From the NCBI GenBank assembly GCA_964625575.1, contig CAZVBQ010000012.1, positions 1 to 64,000 on the forward strand: a DNA stretch of 64,000 nucleotides. The letters run 5' to 3'. Below, one piece after another: positions 1-9,544 of the stretch (position 1 is its first letter; every line of letters starts with the position of its first letter). The notes beneath the pieces were generated by a model. That model saw only the letters and a list, made by a program, of their open reading frames with translations, searched no databases and was not told where the DNA came from. A program made the position numbers and the translations under genes. The stretch is from UTCHB3 sp964625575. GTDB taxonomy: Bacteria; Bacteroidota; Ignavibacteria; Ignavibacteriales; Ignavibacteriaceae.

Positions 1-2
1 AA

Positions 3-2414
3 CCGATCGAGGATATCATCGGTCAAGACAGGGCACTGAAGGCGCTCCGTCTGGGTGTGGGTTTGCGGGCGCCCGGCTACAATATTTACATAGCGGGTCT
101 CGCGGGCACGGGGAAGGCATCTTCGGTTAAGAAGATTCTTGAAACCCTGGTGCAGGACAACCCGGTTCTCTACGATTATGCCTACGTTAACAACTTCCGT
201 GATCCCGACTCTCCTGTGCTGCTTACTTTCCCCGCGGGACAGGCGCTGAAATTCAAATACGACGTCAATTCTCTCATCGCTCTTCTCCGTGAGAGAATAC
301 CGCAACTTCTTGAATCGGAATCTTTTAACGGGAAGAAAGCCGCGCTCGTCGGCTCGTTCGCGAAGCAGGAGCAGCAACTTATAACTGACTTCGAGAAGAT
401 GATCAACAAAGACGGTTTGACGCTCGGTCAGGTTCAGGCGGAGGACGGGGTGCGCCCCGAGATAATGCCGGTGATAAACAAGAAACCGGTTCTCATAACC
501 GCTCTTGATGAATTGGTGGAGAAAGGGGAGGTCACCAGGAAAAAAGCCGATCAGATCTACGAGAACTACACGAGACGCCAGCAGGATCTGATGACCCTTG
601 TTAAAAAACATGTAAAGATAGCCCAGGATATGCAGGCTGAGCTAAAAACGCTTGAACAACTTGAAACCGAGGCGTTCATTAAAGGGGCTCTTATCCATCT
701 TCGCGAGTCATACAAAGACCCGAAAACCGTCACATGGTTCGACCAGTTTGAGAAAGACCTCCTCGAGAGCGTGCAGACTTTTAAGATGGCTCATTCGAAT
801 CTCGAAGTGCTGGCCGAGACCTTCCCGGTCGATCCCTTCCGGGCTTACGACGTGAACGTGATCCTCGATAACGCCGGCATCACTTCCACCCCGGTGATCG
901 TTGAGAAGGCGCCGACACTTCCTTCACTTTTTGGGACGATCGAGAGGGTTTCCGACCGCCACGGCAACTGGTACGCCGATTTTCTGAACATCAAAGCGGG
1001 CTCGATGCTGAAGGCGAACGGCGGGTTCTTAGTTCTCCGCGTGGGGCACCTTTTCGAAGTGCCGGGAGTCTGGAAAACTCTGAAGAGGATCCTCACTTAC
1101 ATGCAGCTCGATATCCACGATAACCACGTTTACTACCAGATGCCCCCTTCGTCGGTGAAACCGGAGTCGATCCCGATAGATCTGAAGGTGATCCTGATAG
1201 GCAATTCCTACTTCTACTCGATGCTTGCCGACCGGGAGGATGACTTCAAAAAGATCTTCAAAGTGCTCGCGGAGTTCGACTACGAGGTCACTCGCTCAAG
1301 GGAAGTGCTGATCCAGTACGCCCATGTGATAAAGAAAATTATCCAAGAGGAGAATCTTAAGGAATTTCATAAATCGGCGATCGCTTCAGTGATGGAGATC
1401 GCGGCGAGATACGCGGGCTCAAAAGGGAAGCTGACCTCACGGTTCTCAATGATCGCTGATGTGGTGAGGGAGGCATCATTCTGGGCGGCAGAAGACGGCT
1501 CAACCAAGGTGCGCTCGGAGCATGTGCGTGAGGCTTTTGCTTCCGCACGTGAACGCCACTCCCTTTGGGAGGAGAAACTCGCTGAAATGATCGATACCGA
1601 ACGGATACTCATCGATACCTCGGGTAAGAAAGTGGCGCAGGTGAACGGCCTGGCGGTTTACGGTAACGACCTTGTGGCTTTCGGAAAGCCGGTGAGAATC
1701 TCAAGTTCAGTGGCGCCCGGAAACGGCGTGATCATAAATGTTGAGAAGGAGTCGGGGCTCTCGGGACGATCTCACGACAAAGCGATTCAAATAATCTCCG
1801 GTTTTCTGCGGGAGACTTTCGCGCACATCACCCCTCTTTCAATGACCGCGAATCTGGTGTTTGAACAGTCATACGGTAATGTTGATGGTGATTCTGCTTC
1901 AATTGCTGAAGTGGCGGCTATAATTTCAGGTATCACGCACCTGCCGATAAATCAAAATATCGCCGTTACGGGTTCGATCAATCAGAAGGGGATTGTTCAA
2001 CCGATCGGCGGAGTGAATGAAAAAATTGAAGGCTTCTACAAAACCTGCAAAGCACGCGATCTCACGAAATCGCAGGGGGTTATAATTCCCGAATCAAATA
2101 TAGAAGACCTTATGCTCGACGAAGAGATCCAGGAAGCCGCCCGTGCGGGTGAGTTCCACATCTGGCCTGTAACACACGTTTCTGAAGCGCTTGAAATTTT
2201 ATTGGGGGTTAAAGCGGGGGAGAGGAATGATGAAGGTTGCTACCCCAGGAACACGATCTACGGTATTGCTGCCGAAAACTTGAAGAAGATGTACATGTTC
2301 GTGAAAGATCCGTTCAAGCTGAACAAAGGGCACAAACCGGCTAACACCGGCAACCAGCACGTTGCCCCGCAAGCTTCATCTGTCACAATTTCCGGACCTG
2401 ACTCACAACCGTGA
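3..2414 (+). CDS. Lon-like ATP-dependent protease, 5' end outside window
   Basis: Member of the Lon-related AAA+/S16 protease group (LonB-like, AAA_32 type), expected to degrade or process cytosolic proteins with ATP. A GTG at base 57 could serve as a start, but the frame is open to the left edge and reads conserved family sequence (EDIIGQDRALKALRLGVGLR), so the gene is truncated by the window. Walker A is GLAGTGK just after base 90. A long helical insertion lies between the halves of the ATPase region. The C-terminal S16 domain has the catalytic dyad: Ser in GDSAS (codon at 1893) and Lys in NEKIEG (codon at 2022). It ends 27 bases before the convergent kinase remnant. Family assignment is secure; substrate is unknown. 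Confidence 0.93.
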   Translation, partial: PIEDIIGQDRALKALRLGVGLRAPGYNIYIAGLAGTGKASSVKKILETLVQDNPVLYDYAYVNNFRDPDSPVLLTFPAGQALKFKYDVNSLIALLRERIPQLLESESFNGKKAALVGSFAKQEQQLITDFEKMINKDGLTLGQVQAEDGVRPEIMPVINKKPVLITALDELVEKGEVTRKKADQIYENYTRRQQDLMTLVKKHVKIAQDMQAELKTLEQLETEAFIKGALIHLRESYKDPKTVTWFDQFEKDLLESVQTFKMAHSNLEVLAETFPVDPFRAYDVNVILDNAGITSTPVIVEKAPTLPSLFGTIERVSDRHGNWYADFLNIKAGSMLKANGGFLVLRVGHLFEVPGVWKTLKRILTYMQLDIHDNHVYYQMPPSSVKPESIPIDLKVILIGNSYFYSMLADREDDFKKIFKVLAEFDYEVTRSREVLIQYAHVIKKIIQEENLKEFHKSAIASVMEIAARYAGSKGKLTSRFSMIADVVREASFWAAEDGSTKVRSEHVREAFASARERHSLWEEKLAEMIDTERILIDTSGKKVAQVNGLAVYGNDLVAFGKPVRISSSVAPGNGVIINVEKESGLSGRSHDKAIQIISGFLRETFAHITPLSMTANLVFEQSYGNVDGDSASIAEVAAIISGITHLPINQNIAVTGSINQKGIVQPIGGVNEKIEGFYKTCKARDLTKSQGVIIPESNIEDLMLDEEIQEAARAGEFHIWPVTHVSEALEILLGVKAGERNDEGCYPRNTIYGIAAENLKKMYMFVKDPFKLNKGHKPANTGNQHVAPQASSVTISGPDSQP

Positions 2415-2441
2415 CGGGGAATTAATAAAACGACATACCGT

Positions 2442-3688
2442 TCAGCGGTTTAGCGGGAGTTTCACTGTAAATGTTGTGCCTTGGTTAATGGTGGAGGAGA
2501 CCAAGACAGTTCCGCCGTGTTTTTCAACAAAATCCTTCACAATCGTCAGTCCGAGCCCCGAAGAGGGTTCTCCCTCCGTGCCGGAGCTTCCGCGGCAGTC
2601 CAAAGTAAAAAGCTGGCTCAGTTTTTTGCTGTCAATTCCCGTGCCGGTATCTTCAATTGTGAAAATGAACTGCTCCTCCGTGCCGGAAGTGCTGAGTGTT
2701 ATAGTTCCACCCCTCTCCGTGAATTTGATAGCGTTTGAAAGCAAGTTGCGGAGGATGCCCGAAAGCATGTATCTATCCGCGAAAACCATCGACCTTTTTC
2801 GATCTGATTGTTAAACGTCAATTTCTTCGTGGTGATAGAGCTTTCCAGGAGGTTGAAAACATTTGCCGCGAGCACCGAAAAGTCTGTTTCCTCCGGTGAG
2901 AAGTTCAGCAGGTTTCTTTGCAGGCGTGACCAGTCGAGGAGGTTCTCAAGCAGGGTGAAAACCGCGTTCGCCGAGCTGTAAATAGTTTTGACGAGCTCAA
3001 GGTTGGTCTCAACGTCACCAGCAAGTAACCGGTCATGAAGCACTTCCGTGAGTCCAAGAAGCGTGGTAAAAGGGGAACGCAGATCGTGAGCGAGAATGGA
3101 AAAGAATCTGTCTTTATCTTCATTCAGCGACTTGTATCTCGCCTCACTTTCAGCAAGACTGATCTGTGTTGAGAGGAGCGTGAGATCGGCTTCTATACTT
3201 TGTTGAAGCTGTGCGAGAAGTTGTTCAGAATTATCGTCGAATTCGCGGGGATGCGTGTCAAGCAGGCAAACGGTACCGAAGAACTCACCACCGGGCCACT
3301 TAAGCGGGTGACCGAGGTAAGAGATCGTGTCAAGCTTCACATCGGGATTGTCTTTCCACTCGGAGGTGTCAAGCGCGTTGTTCACCGTGAGCTTTGAATT
3401 CGTACCTATCACGGTTTCGCAATAAAAACCTTCGAGCAGGTGATCAGCGGCCCCCTGCCGGTAGGGGTTGCCGGGTGAACGGCTCGAGAGGAACACTTCA
3501 ATTTCCTTCTCGTGAAGTCTCATGATGAGAACGGCAGAAACACCGGTGAGCTTCGCCAGCAGGTCGATGGAATTTTGTCACCGTGTTACAACAGCCTCCT
3601 TGATCGAAAAACCGGAAGCGGTGAAAATATCCACTTCCTTTATCAAGGATGACTTTTTGACCTTAACGCTTGAAAAAGTCTTTTCCAT
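2442..3688 (-). pseudogene. Broken GAF-type sensor histidine kinase
   Basis: Three pieces of one kinase lie in order on the minus strand. The first reads MEKTFSSVKV... from ATG 3688 and meets an in-frame TGA at 3578-3580. The same frame then continues as a GAF domain followed by HisKA with the H-box ILAHDLRSPF. At about 2784-2798, near an A-run, the frame shifts and the HATPase_c part (N-box LRNLLSNAIKF, G2 box SSGLGLTIVKDF) continues in another frame to 2442. One nonsense codon plus one frameshift indicate a decayed gene. A sequencing error could explain the shift at the A-run, but not both lesions easily. Alternatively a short GAF-kinase could start at 3523 and lack its ATPase domain. The intact kinase upstream has closely similar C-terminal domains, suggesting paralogues. 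Confidence 0.72.
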
Positions 3689-3827
3689 CGTAAATTCACA
3701 TTTCCAATATATACTAAAGAAACTAAAAGTAAAATTACGATAAATTGTTTGAATTTGGTTCAGATTCGCAAAAAATATTTCAGATGGCAGGCCGTTGCCA
3801 TTGAATGAGGAGGGGCAGGGAAGAGGG

Positions 3828-5642
3828 CTAATTAACCGGTTTCGGTAGTGAAAAATAGAAAGTGGTACCGTGACCTTCCGTGCTTTCCACCCACAAGCTG
3901 CCACCATGAAGACTGAGGAGTTCTTTGCAAAGCACCAGTCCGAGACCTGAACTTGCCTCGCCATCGGTTCCTTTTCTTCTTAATGAATTATCGGCGTTGA
4001 AAATTGCATCAATCTCTCCGGCCGGAATGCCAATGCCTGAGTCGGCAACTGAAACCGTGACCGATTTTTCGTTTCCCGCGAAACCGATCTTGATATTTCC
4101 TCCTTTAGGAGTGAATTTGATGGCATTTGAAAGAAGATTTGAGAAGATCGATTCGACATTTTTCTGGTCAGCTGTTACGATCATACCTGAGGTTCTGTCA
4201 ATTGTCAGGTTGAGACGTTTCCCGTCAAAACTTCCTTTTAAAAATTCAGCCACCCATTCAGCTGTCTGGCAAAGATCAACATCATTCTTTCTGAATTCTA
4301 TCATCCCTCTTTGCAGCAGAATCCATTCGAGCAGTTCATTGATCTGCGAGTAAACCCCGGTGATGGTTGATGATAACTGATGCGTCATTCTCCTGATATC
4401 TTCTTTTGTGAGGTCATCGAATTCTTCTTTGCAGATGGCGGTGAGGTTAACAAGTCCATGGAACGGACTTCTTAGATCGTGCACGAGCATTGAAAAAACC
4501 TTGTCTTTTTCCTTTGCGGCCTTCTCAAGTTCGGCTTTCTGTTTTAATACAAGTTCATGTCCGGCTTTCATCTCAGTGACATCCTCAAACAGAATAGCGC
4601 CAAACCCTTTTTCGGGCGAGTAGACTTTGCCTTGGTACCACCTCCCATTTTGTGACGAAAGCTCTTCATAGGTCATTGGTTCCCCGGTTCTCGCGACCTC
4701 AATAAATCTCTTGACCATATCTTCCCTTTCTGCAGGGAACAGTTCGTGCCATGCCCTCCCAAGAACATTCACATCGTCACCAAGTCCTACCTGCCTGTTA
4801 AATGCCATGTTCGTTTGGACGACCAAAATGTCAGAGCCGTCATCGGTAACCCGGTAGACAACAAATGCCTCTTCCATGTTTTCGAAGAGTTCGGCAAGGC
4901 GCTTCTCTGTCGCGCGAAGGATGTTCTCTTTGTACCTCAGTTCGGTCACGTCGTTAGCACTGAAGAGGATGTGTGGTTCAAGGTTATACTCTATTGAACT
5001 TGCTGTAAAGAGGAATATCCTTTCACCCAATCCGGGCGAGACCAACTTCAACTCGTAATTATCCAGGAACTGCTTTTTTGCTACCGCGTTAAACAGGTTC
5101 TCCCACGCGATCTGATTATTTGAGAATTTAAATGTCGAAATGGTTTTACCAAGAAGTTCTTCTCTTGAAAGGCCCGTGATCTTTTCGGTCGAATTGTTAC
5201 ATTCAACTATCACGCGGTCGCGGGTTCTGACGAGGGCAACCACATTTTTAGAGCTGTTGAACATCAGCCGAAGCCTTTCTTCATTCAGTTCGTGGAGTTT
5301 ACGCAGGGTTTCCCGTTCGGTTACGTCATTTCCTTGCGCCACAACATAGTCTTGAAAAACATGGACATCCCACTCCAAATGGATGGAGGTGGAGTTTTTC
5401 TTCATTAATCTGTTGATATAACCGAAATCTTGAGGGGTGTTAAGGGTTTGCCCGAACCTGTTCATGGTAACGGGGACATCTTCGGGATGGACAAAATTGA
5501 GGAAATAATCGCCTTCCAGTTCCTCTCTGGAAAATCCAAGTTTTTCCACCCACCTGTCGTTCACTTTGATTATTTTACCTGATCGGTCACAGATCAGCAT
5601 CATTTGAGAGGATGTGGCAAAGTATTCATCAAATGTAAACAT
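3828..5642 (-). CDS. PAS-domain sensor histidine kinase
   Basis: 604 residues with no transmembrane segment, so probably a cytosolic sensor. Three PAS-like domains come first (about 1-110, 118-235, 245-358), each ending in a typical 'DVTE' motif. A short coiled linker follows, then HisKA with the phosphoacceptor His388 in MLVHDLRSPF, and HATPase_c with N-box SNLLSNAIKF, G1 DSGIGIP and G2 SSGLGL. The kinase should autophosphorylate and pass phosphate to a response regulator, but no receiver-domain gene is nearby, so it is an orphan. It lies 27 bases downstream of a small membrane-protein gene on the same strand and may be cotranscribed with it. The signal sensed cannot be predicted. Confidence 0.92.
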   Translation of the reverse strand: MFTFDEYFATSSQMMLICDRSGKIIKVNDRWVEKLGFSREELEGDYFLNFVHPEDVPVTMNRFGQTLNTPQDFGYINRLMKKNSTSIHLEWDVHVFQDYVVAQGNDVTERETLRKLHELNEERLRLMFNSSKNVVALVRTRDRVIVECNNSTEKITGLSREELLGKTISTFKFSNNQIAWENLFNAVAKKQFLDNYELKLVSPGLGERIFLFTASSIEYNLEPHILFSANDVTELRYKENILRATEKRLAELFENMEEAFVVYRVTDDGSDILVVQTNMAFNRQVGLGDDVNVLGRAWHELFPAEREDMVKRFIEVARTGEPMTYEELSSQNGRWYQGKVYSPEKGFGAILFEDVTEMKAGHELVLKQKAELEKAAKEKDKVFSMLVHDLRSPFHGLVNLTAICKEEFDDLTKEDIRRMTHQLSSTITGVYSQINELLEWILLQRGMIEFRKNDVDLCQTAEWVAEFLKGSFDGKRLNLTIDRTSGMIVTADQKNVESIFSNLLSNAIKFTPKGGNIKIGFAGNEKSVTVSVADSGIGIPAGEIDAIFNADNSLRRKGTDGEASSGLGLVLCKELLSLHGGSLWVESTEGHGTTFYFSLPKPVN

Positions 5643-5669
5643 GACAGGGGGTGCTTATGACTTGTAAAG

Positions 5670-5858
5670 TCAGAATTTTATCAGGTGCTCCAAGATCACG
5701 AAGTAGAGGCCTGTAACAACCACCACCGCACCGATCAGTGAAGCGATCCTTACAGCCTTCTCGTGCTTTTTGTTCCGCAGATAAAGTTTATCATATTCTT
5801 CATCTCTAAGATAATCACCCGTGCGGACATCCCAATTATAAAATTTTCTGTTTTCCAT
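5670..5858 (-). CDS. Small single-pass membrane protein
   Basis: 62 residues: a charged N-terminal half rich in Tyr, Asp, Arg and Lys, then one hydrophobic helix (about residues 38-58, IASLIGAVVVVTGLYFVIL) and a short C-terminus. No family recognised. The charged, basic segment before the helix predicts an N-in orientation. It lies just upstream of the PAS histidine kinase on the same strand, so an accessory role for the soluble kinase is possible but is inference. The upstream Shine-Dalgarno is weak. Coding status rests on the plausible protein and on position. Confidence 0.55.
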   Translation of the reverse strand: MENRKFYNWDVRTGDYLRDEEYDKLYLRNKKHEKAVRIASLIGAVVVVTGLYFVILEHLIKF

Positions 5859-6247
5859 TCGCGCTCAATTTTTTTTTCTAAAAACATCGCTTTTAAGGCG
5901 GAGGTTCATCCACTCAAACCGGGATCGATGATAATTGCCGGTTGGGATTATTAAAAGTGTTTTGAACAATGTTCAAATCAACAGTGCAAATATATATGAT
6001 AACTGCTTGTAAATTTGTCAGTTACGTCACATTCCGGGGGGAAATGCACAGGAATTTGACCTGAATCACACCTCTTAAAGCTACAAAACTATTCTTAAAA
6101 TTTAAAACAACCTCCCTCAGAAATAAATTCCTCTTACATCAGAGTTTTTTCATTAAATTATTTTATCTCTTTATAGAATTTTTTAATCAGTTCTCATTTT
6201 GGCACGCGTGCCTGACCGGGACGTTTTTCACCATTATCACAACAATC
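5859..6247. promoter_or_regulatory. Divergent promoter region between kinase unit and pyk
   Basis: 389 bases without a gene, AT-rich, separating the minus-strand small membrane protein/kinase unit from pyk. It holds a perfect palindrome at 5961-5977 (TTTGAACA-A-TGTTCAAA), an inverted repeat TAACTG...CAGTTA at about 5999-6023, and a perfect 12-bp palindrome GGCACGCGTGCC at 6203-6214, 33 bases before the pyk start. These look like operators, but no regulator can be named. No RNA gene recognised. Confidence 0.45.
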
Positions 6248-7699
6248 ATGATACAGCAACAAGGTTCAAGTTATCACTTCGCGAGAACGAAGATTCTCTG
6301 CACCATCGGACCCGCCACATCCGACAAGGAAACCCTCGCCCGGATGATAAGAGCGGGGATGGACGGGGTCCGCCTCAATTTCTCACACGGCTCTTGGGAG
6401 TCGTTCGATAATCTTTACTACGCGATTCACGAGGCATGCAAGATCGAGTCAACCTCCCTCGCCGTACTTGCCGACCTTCAGGGTCCGAAGATCAGGATCG
6501 GAAGCCTCGCGCAACCCGAGATCGCCATAAAAACCGGGGACACCATCAAGATAACGATCGATGAAATGGAAGGAACCGCGGAAATGGTCTCCACTTCATA
6601 CAAGTTATTAGTTGAAGATGCCAGAGTGGGTGATACAATCCTGATAGATGACGGCTTATTGCGCCTGACTGTCACCGGCAAGGAGGAGAGGGCAGTGGTT
6701 TGCAGGATAGATAACGGTGGCATCTTAAAACCGAAGAAAGGGATGAACCTCCCGGGGATGGCACTTTCGACCCCCTCGGTAACGGAGCAGGACCTTAAAA
6801 ATCTGGAGTATATCTTCACGAAACACCGGGTTGATTTTGTCGCTCTCTCTTTTGTCAGAAGCGCGAAGGACATAACAGACCTGCGTAAATGGATGGGAAA
6901 AAGGGGTTTTTCAGCACCGATCGTCTCGAAGATCGAGATGAAGGAAGCCGTTTCAAACTTTGAAGCCATACTCGCCGTTTCAGACGGAATTATGGTGGCA
7001 AGGGGTGACCTCGGAGTTGAAATGCCGCCTCAGGAAGTGCCACTGATCCAGAAAAACATCATAAAGCGTTGCAACGCCACAGGAAAACTCGTAATAACTG
7101 CCACCCAGATGCTGGAATCGATGGTGAACAACCCGATACCCACCCGCGCGGAAGCTTCCGATGTTGCCAATGCCGTTTGGGATGGTACCGATGTGGTTAT
7201 GCTTTCAGCCGAAACCTCGGTTGGCAAGTTTCCTGTTAAAACGGTGGAAACGATGAACGACATCGTGATCAACGCCGGAAATCATGCCTACTGGAACCGT
7301 CAGGTGGAACATGATGTGCCTGAGGAGTTCGCCGACAAGCTTTTCGATTCAGTGAACAAGGGAATCGTCCAAATGAGCAGGGAAGTGGGGGCATCCGCCA
7401 TCGTGGTATTCTCCGAAAAAGGAAGGACTGCCCGCACACTCTCGAAGTACAGGCCCAACGCGCGGATAATTGCCATTTCCGACAAATTTGAGACGATGAA
7501 CAAGCTCTGCCTTTATTGGGGTGTTTCATCCCTTTTTATGCCGGGGCTCAACCGCGATTCCGAAATTCTTATACCGGAGGCTTCCAAAATGATCAAGGAG
7601 CTCGGACTTGCAAACACGGGCGACGTGGTGATCTTTACTTCAGGTACACCCGTGGCTGAGACCGGAAGAACCAACAAATTGAAGATATTCATCATTTAA
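6248..7699 (+). CDS. pyk: Pyruvate kinase
   Basis: Converts phosphoenolpyruvate and ADP to pyruvate and ATP, the last step of glycolysis. Full-length at 483 residues. Signature segments are TKILCTIGPATSD near the N-terminus, VRLNFSHG, ADLQGPKIRIG, the active-site segment around IVSKIEMKEAV with its catalytic Lys, and VARGDLGVEMP followed by the ATQMLESM and MLSAETSVGKFP motifs. The C-terminal domain is the usual allosteric fold. The ATG has almost no Shine-Dalgarno, as is common in Bacteroidota relatives. First gene of a run with amrS, a glycosyltransferase and nadK (gap of 37 bases to the next gene). Confidence 0.97.
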   Translation: MIQQQGSSYHFARTKILCTIGPATSDKETLARMIRAGMDGVRLNFSHGSWESFDNLYYAIHEACKIESTSLAVLADLQGPKIRIGSLAQPEIAIKTGDTIKITIDEMEGTAEMVSTSYKLLVEDARVGDTILIDDGLLRLTVTGKEERAVVCRIDNGGILKPKKGMNLPGMALSTPSVTEQDLKNLEYIFTKHRVDFVALSFVRSAKDITDLRKWMGKRGFSAPIVSKIEMKEAVSNFEAILAVSDGIMVARGDLGVEMPPQEVPLIQKNIIKRCNATGKLVITATQMLESMVNNPIPTRAEASDVANAVWDGTDVVMLSAETSVGKFPVKTVETMNDIVINAGNHAYWNRQVEHDVPEEFADKLFDSVNKGIVQMSREVGASAIVVFSEKGRTARTLSKYRPNARIIAISDKFETMNKLCLYWGVSSLFMPGLNRDSEILIPEASKMIKELGLANTGDVVIFTSGTPVAETGRTNKLKIFII

Positions 7700-7736
7700 C
7701 AATGAAAATGAAACCAGACTCCGGAAGTTTTTCAGA

Positions 7737-8765
7737 ATGATGTCACCTTTTTCACCAGTGGTGGCGAAGTGGTGGGAGCACTCACACACCGGCAAGATAA
7801 AATGCACCCTCTGCCCCAGATTCTGTGAGATGGGGAAAGGGCAGCACGGCTTCTGTTATATTCGCAAGAACGAGGGAAACAGCCTGATCTCTCTCGGCTA
7901 TGGCAGACCGACCGGATTCGCCATCGATCCCGTTGAGAAGAAACCACTCAGTCACTTCCTGCCCGGATCGAAGATATTATCTTTCGGCACCGCCGGATGC
8001 AACCTGGGCTGCAAGTTTTGCCAGAACTGGACGATGAGCAAGGCAAAACTCGATGATCTCAATTCACAGATCGCGTCACCGAGTGATGTGGTCGCCCTCG
8101 CTAAAAGATACAAAACTCCATCGATCGCTTTCACTTACAACGATCCCGTGATCTTTGCCGAGTACGCTGCCGATATCACGCGGCTTGCCGTTCAGTCAGA
8201 CATTCACACAGTTTTCGTGACTGCGGGATATGTCACTTCGACCGCGAGGGAAGAAGTGTTTAACGGTGCCGCCGCTGCCAATGTTGATCTGAAAGGTTTT
8301 ACCGAAAGATTTTACAGACAACTCACCTGGTCTGACCTTCACAATGTGCTTGACACACTCGTTTGGATGAAAGAAAAAACGGATATCTGGCTCGAACTGA
8401 CGACACTTCTCATCCCCGGGGAGAACGACTCAACTGAAGAGCTTAAAGAAATGACCCGGTGGATCACCTCGAACCTTGGAGACAGGGTGCCGCTCCACTT
8501 TACCGCGTTCCATCCCGACTTCAAGATGAGGGACCGGGAGGGGACACCAGCGGCGACACTTCAAAAGGCGAGAAACATCGCGCTTGAAGCGGGGATAAAA
8601 TATGTTTACACCGGCAACGTGCACGACCCCAATGGACAAACCACTTACTGCCCCGGTTGCGGTACCAAGGTGATTACCCGCGACTGGCATTCGGTGCTTT
8701 CCATGAATATGAAAGGTGACCTTTGCGGGAAGTGCGGCACGAAGATCGACGGGGTGTTCGCGTGA
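7737..8765 (+). CDS. amrS: AmmeMemoRadiSam system radical SAM enzyme
   Basis: 342-residue radical SAM protein of the AmrS family. An N-terminal Cys cluster (CTLCPRFCEMG) precedes the Fe-S/SAM motif CNLGCKFCQNW near residue 85. A C-terminal zinc-ribbon-like segment has paired cysteines (YCPGCG...CGKCG). In many genomes this family sits with AmmeMemo partners (AmrA/AmrB), but neither is in this window. The reaction is uncertain. The stop overlaps the next start as GTGA, so translation is coupled to the glycosyltransferase. Family is sure; function is not. Confidence 0.9.
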   Translation: MMSPFSPVVAKWWEHSHTGKIKCTLCPRFCEMGKGQHGFCYIRKNEGNSLISLGYGRPTGFAIDPVEKKPLSHFLPGSKILSFGTAGCNLGCKFCQNWTMSKAKLDDLNSQIASPSDVVALAKRYKTPSIAFTYNDPVIFAEYAADITRLAVQSDIHTVFVTAGYVTSTAREEVFNGAAAANVDLKGFTERFYRQLTWSDLHNVLDTLVWMKEKTDIWLELTTLLIPGENDSTEELKEMTRWITSNLGDRVPLHFTAFHPDFKMRDREGTPAATLQKARNIALEAGIKYVYTGNVHDPNGQTTYCPGCGTKVITRDWHSVLSMNMKGDLCGKCGTKIDGVFA

Positions 8766-9544
8766 TACAACTTTCATCTATCGTCCTCGCTAAGAATGAG
8801 GAAGCAAACATCAGGCGGTGTATTGAGTCGCAACTTGGTGTTATCGACGACATTAATATTCTGATTGACGCTTCAACCACCGATTCCACCGAAGAGATCG
8901 TAAGGGAGTACCCCAGTGTTTCTTACACCGTGATCGAGTGGCAGGGTTACGCGAAAACGAAGCAGATCGGGGTAAATTCAGCCTCGAACGACTGGATTTT
9001 CTGGATCGACGCCGATGAGGCTGTCACTCCTGAGCTTAAAACTGAATTGCTTAATTGGAAGAATGAAAAACCCGCTCACACCGTTTACACCGTACCGCGC
9101 AAAGCGTGGTTCCTTGGGAAGTGGATCAGGCATTGCGGCTGGTGGCCCGGAAGGGTGCCGAGGCTCTTCAACCGGAATGAAGTGAAGTTCAACGGCAATA
9201 TGGTGCACGAGGGGCTCGTCTTCTCAGGCAGCGTAGGCGAACTCAAACACCCGCTCGACCACTTCACCGACCCCTCCTCGGAGCACTACTACGCGAAGTT
9301 CAATCACTACACTTCGCTTGCCGCGGAGCAACTTTTCGCCCAGGGGAAAAGGGCAGGGATATTTTCCGCTTATATAAGAGCATTATCAGTATTTTTGAAG
9401 ATGTATTTTCTAAGATCCGGGTTCCTCGATGGCACGCGCGGGTTTATTCTCTCTTTTTACTCAATGAACTACGTTTTCACAAAATATGTGAAACTAATGG
9501 AACGAAATGAAAGCCGGAATAATAGCCAACACAGGCAAGGATAA
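8762..9544 (+). CDS. Family 2 glycosyltransferase (WaaE/KdtX-like)
   Basis: 260 residues with a GT-A fold: LSSIVLAKNEEANIRRC at the N-terminus, then a nucleotide-sugar-binding DxD-type motif WIDADEAV and a GWWPGRVPRLF segment typical of LPS-core glucosyltransferases. It probably adds a sugar to lipopolysaccharide core on the cytoplasmic face. The C-terminal 50 residues are hydrophobic and may lie on the membrane. I chose the GTG at 8762, which overlaps the amrS stop by 4 bases and begins right at conserved sequence; an upstream frame extension reads as non-conserved sequence. It overlaps nadK by 38 bases. Confidence 0.85.
   Translation: MIQLSSIVLAKNEEANIRRCIESQLGVIDDINILIDASTTDSTEEIVREYPSVSYTVIEWQGYAKTKQIGVNSASNDWIFWIDADEAVTPELKTELLNWKNEKPAHTVYTVPRKAWFLGKWIRHCGWWPGRVPRLFNRNEVKFNGNMVHEGLVFSGSVGELKHPLDHFTDPSSEHYYAKFNHYTSLAAEQLFAQGKRAGIFSAYIRALSVFLKMYFLRSGFLDGTRGFILSFYSMNYVFTKYVKLMERNESRNNSQHRQG

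Noticed and set aside
2362..2814. Plus-strand frame over the kinase remnant
   Set aside because: Antisense to conserved HATPase sequence; not coding.
6202..6218. TGGCACG before pyk as a sigma-54 promoter
   Set aside because: The -12 element is missing (CCTGA where TTGC is needed); the palindrome explains the sequence.
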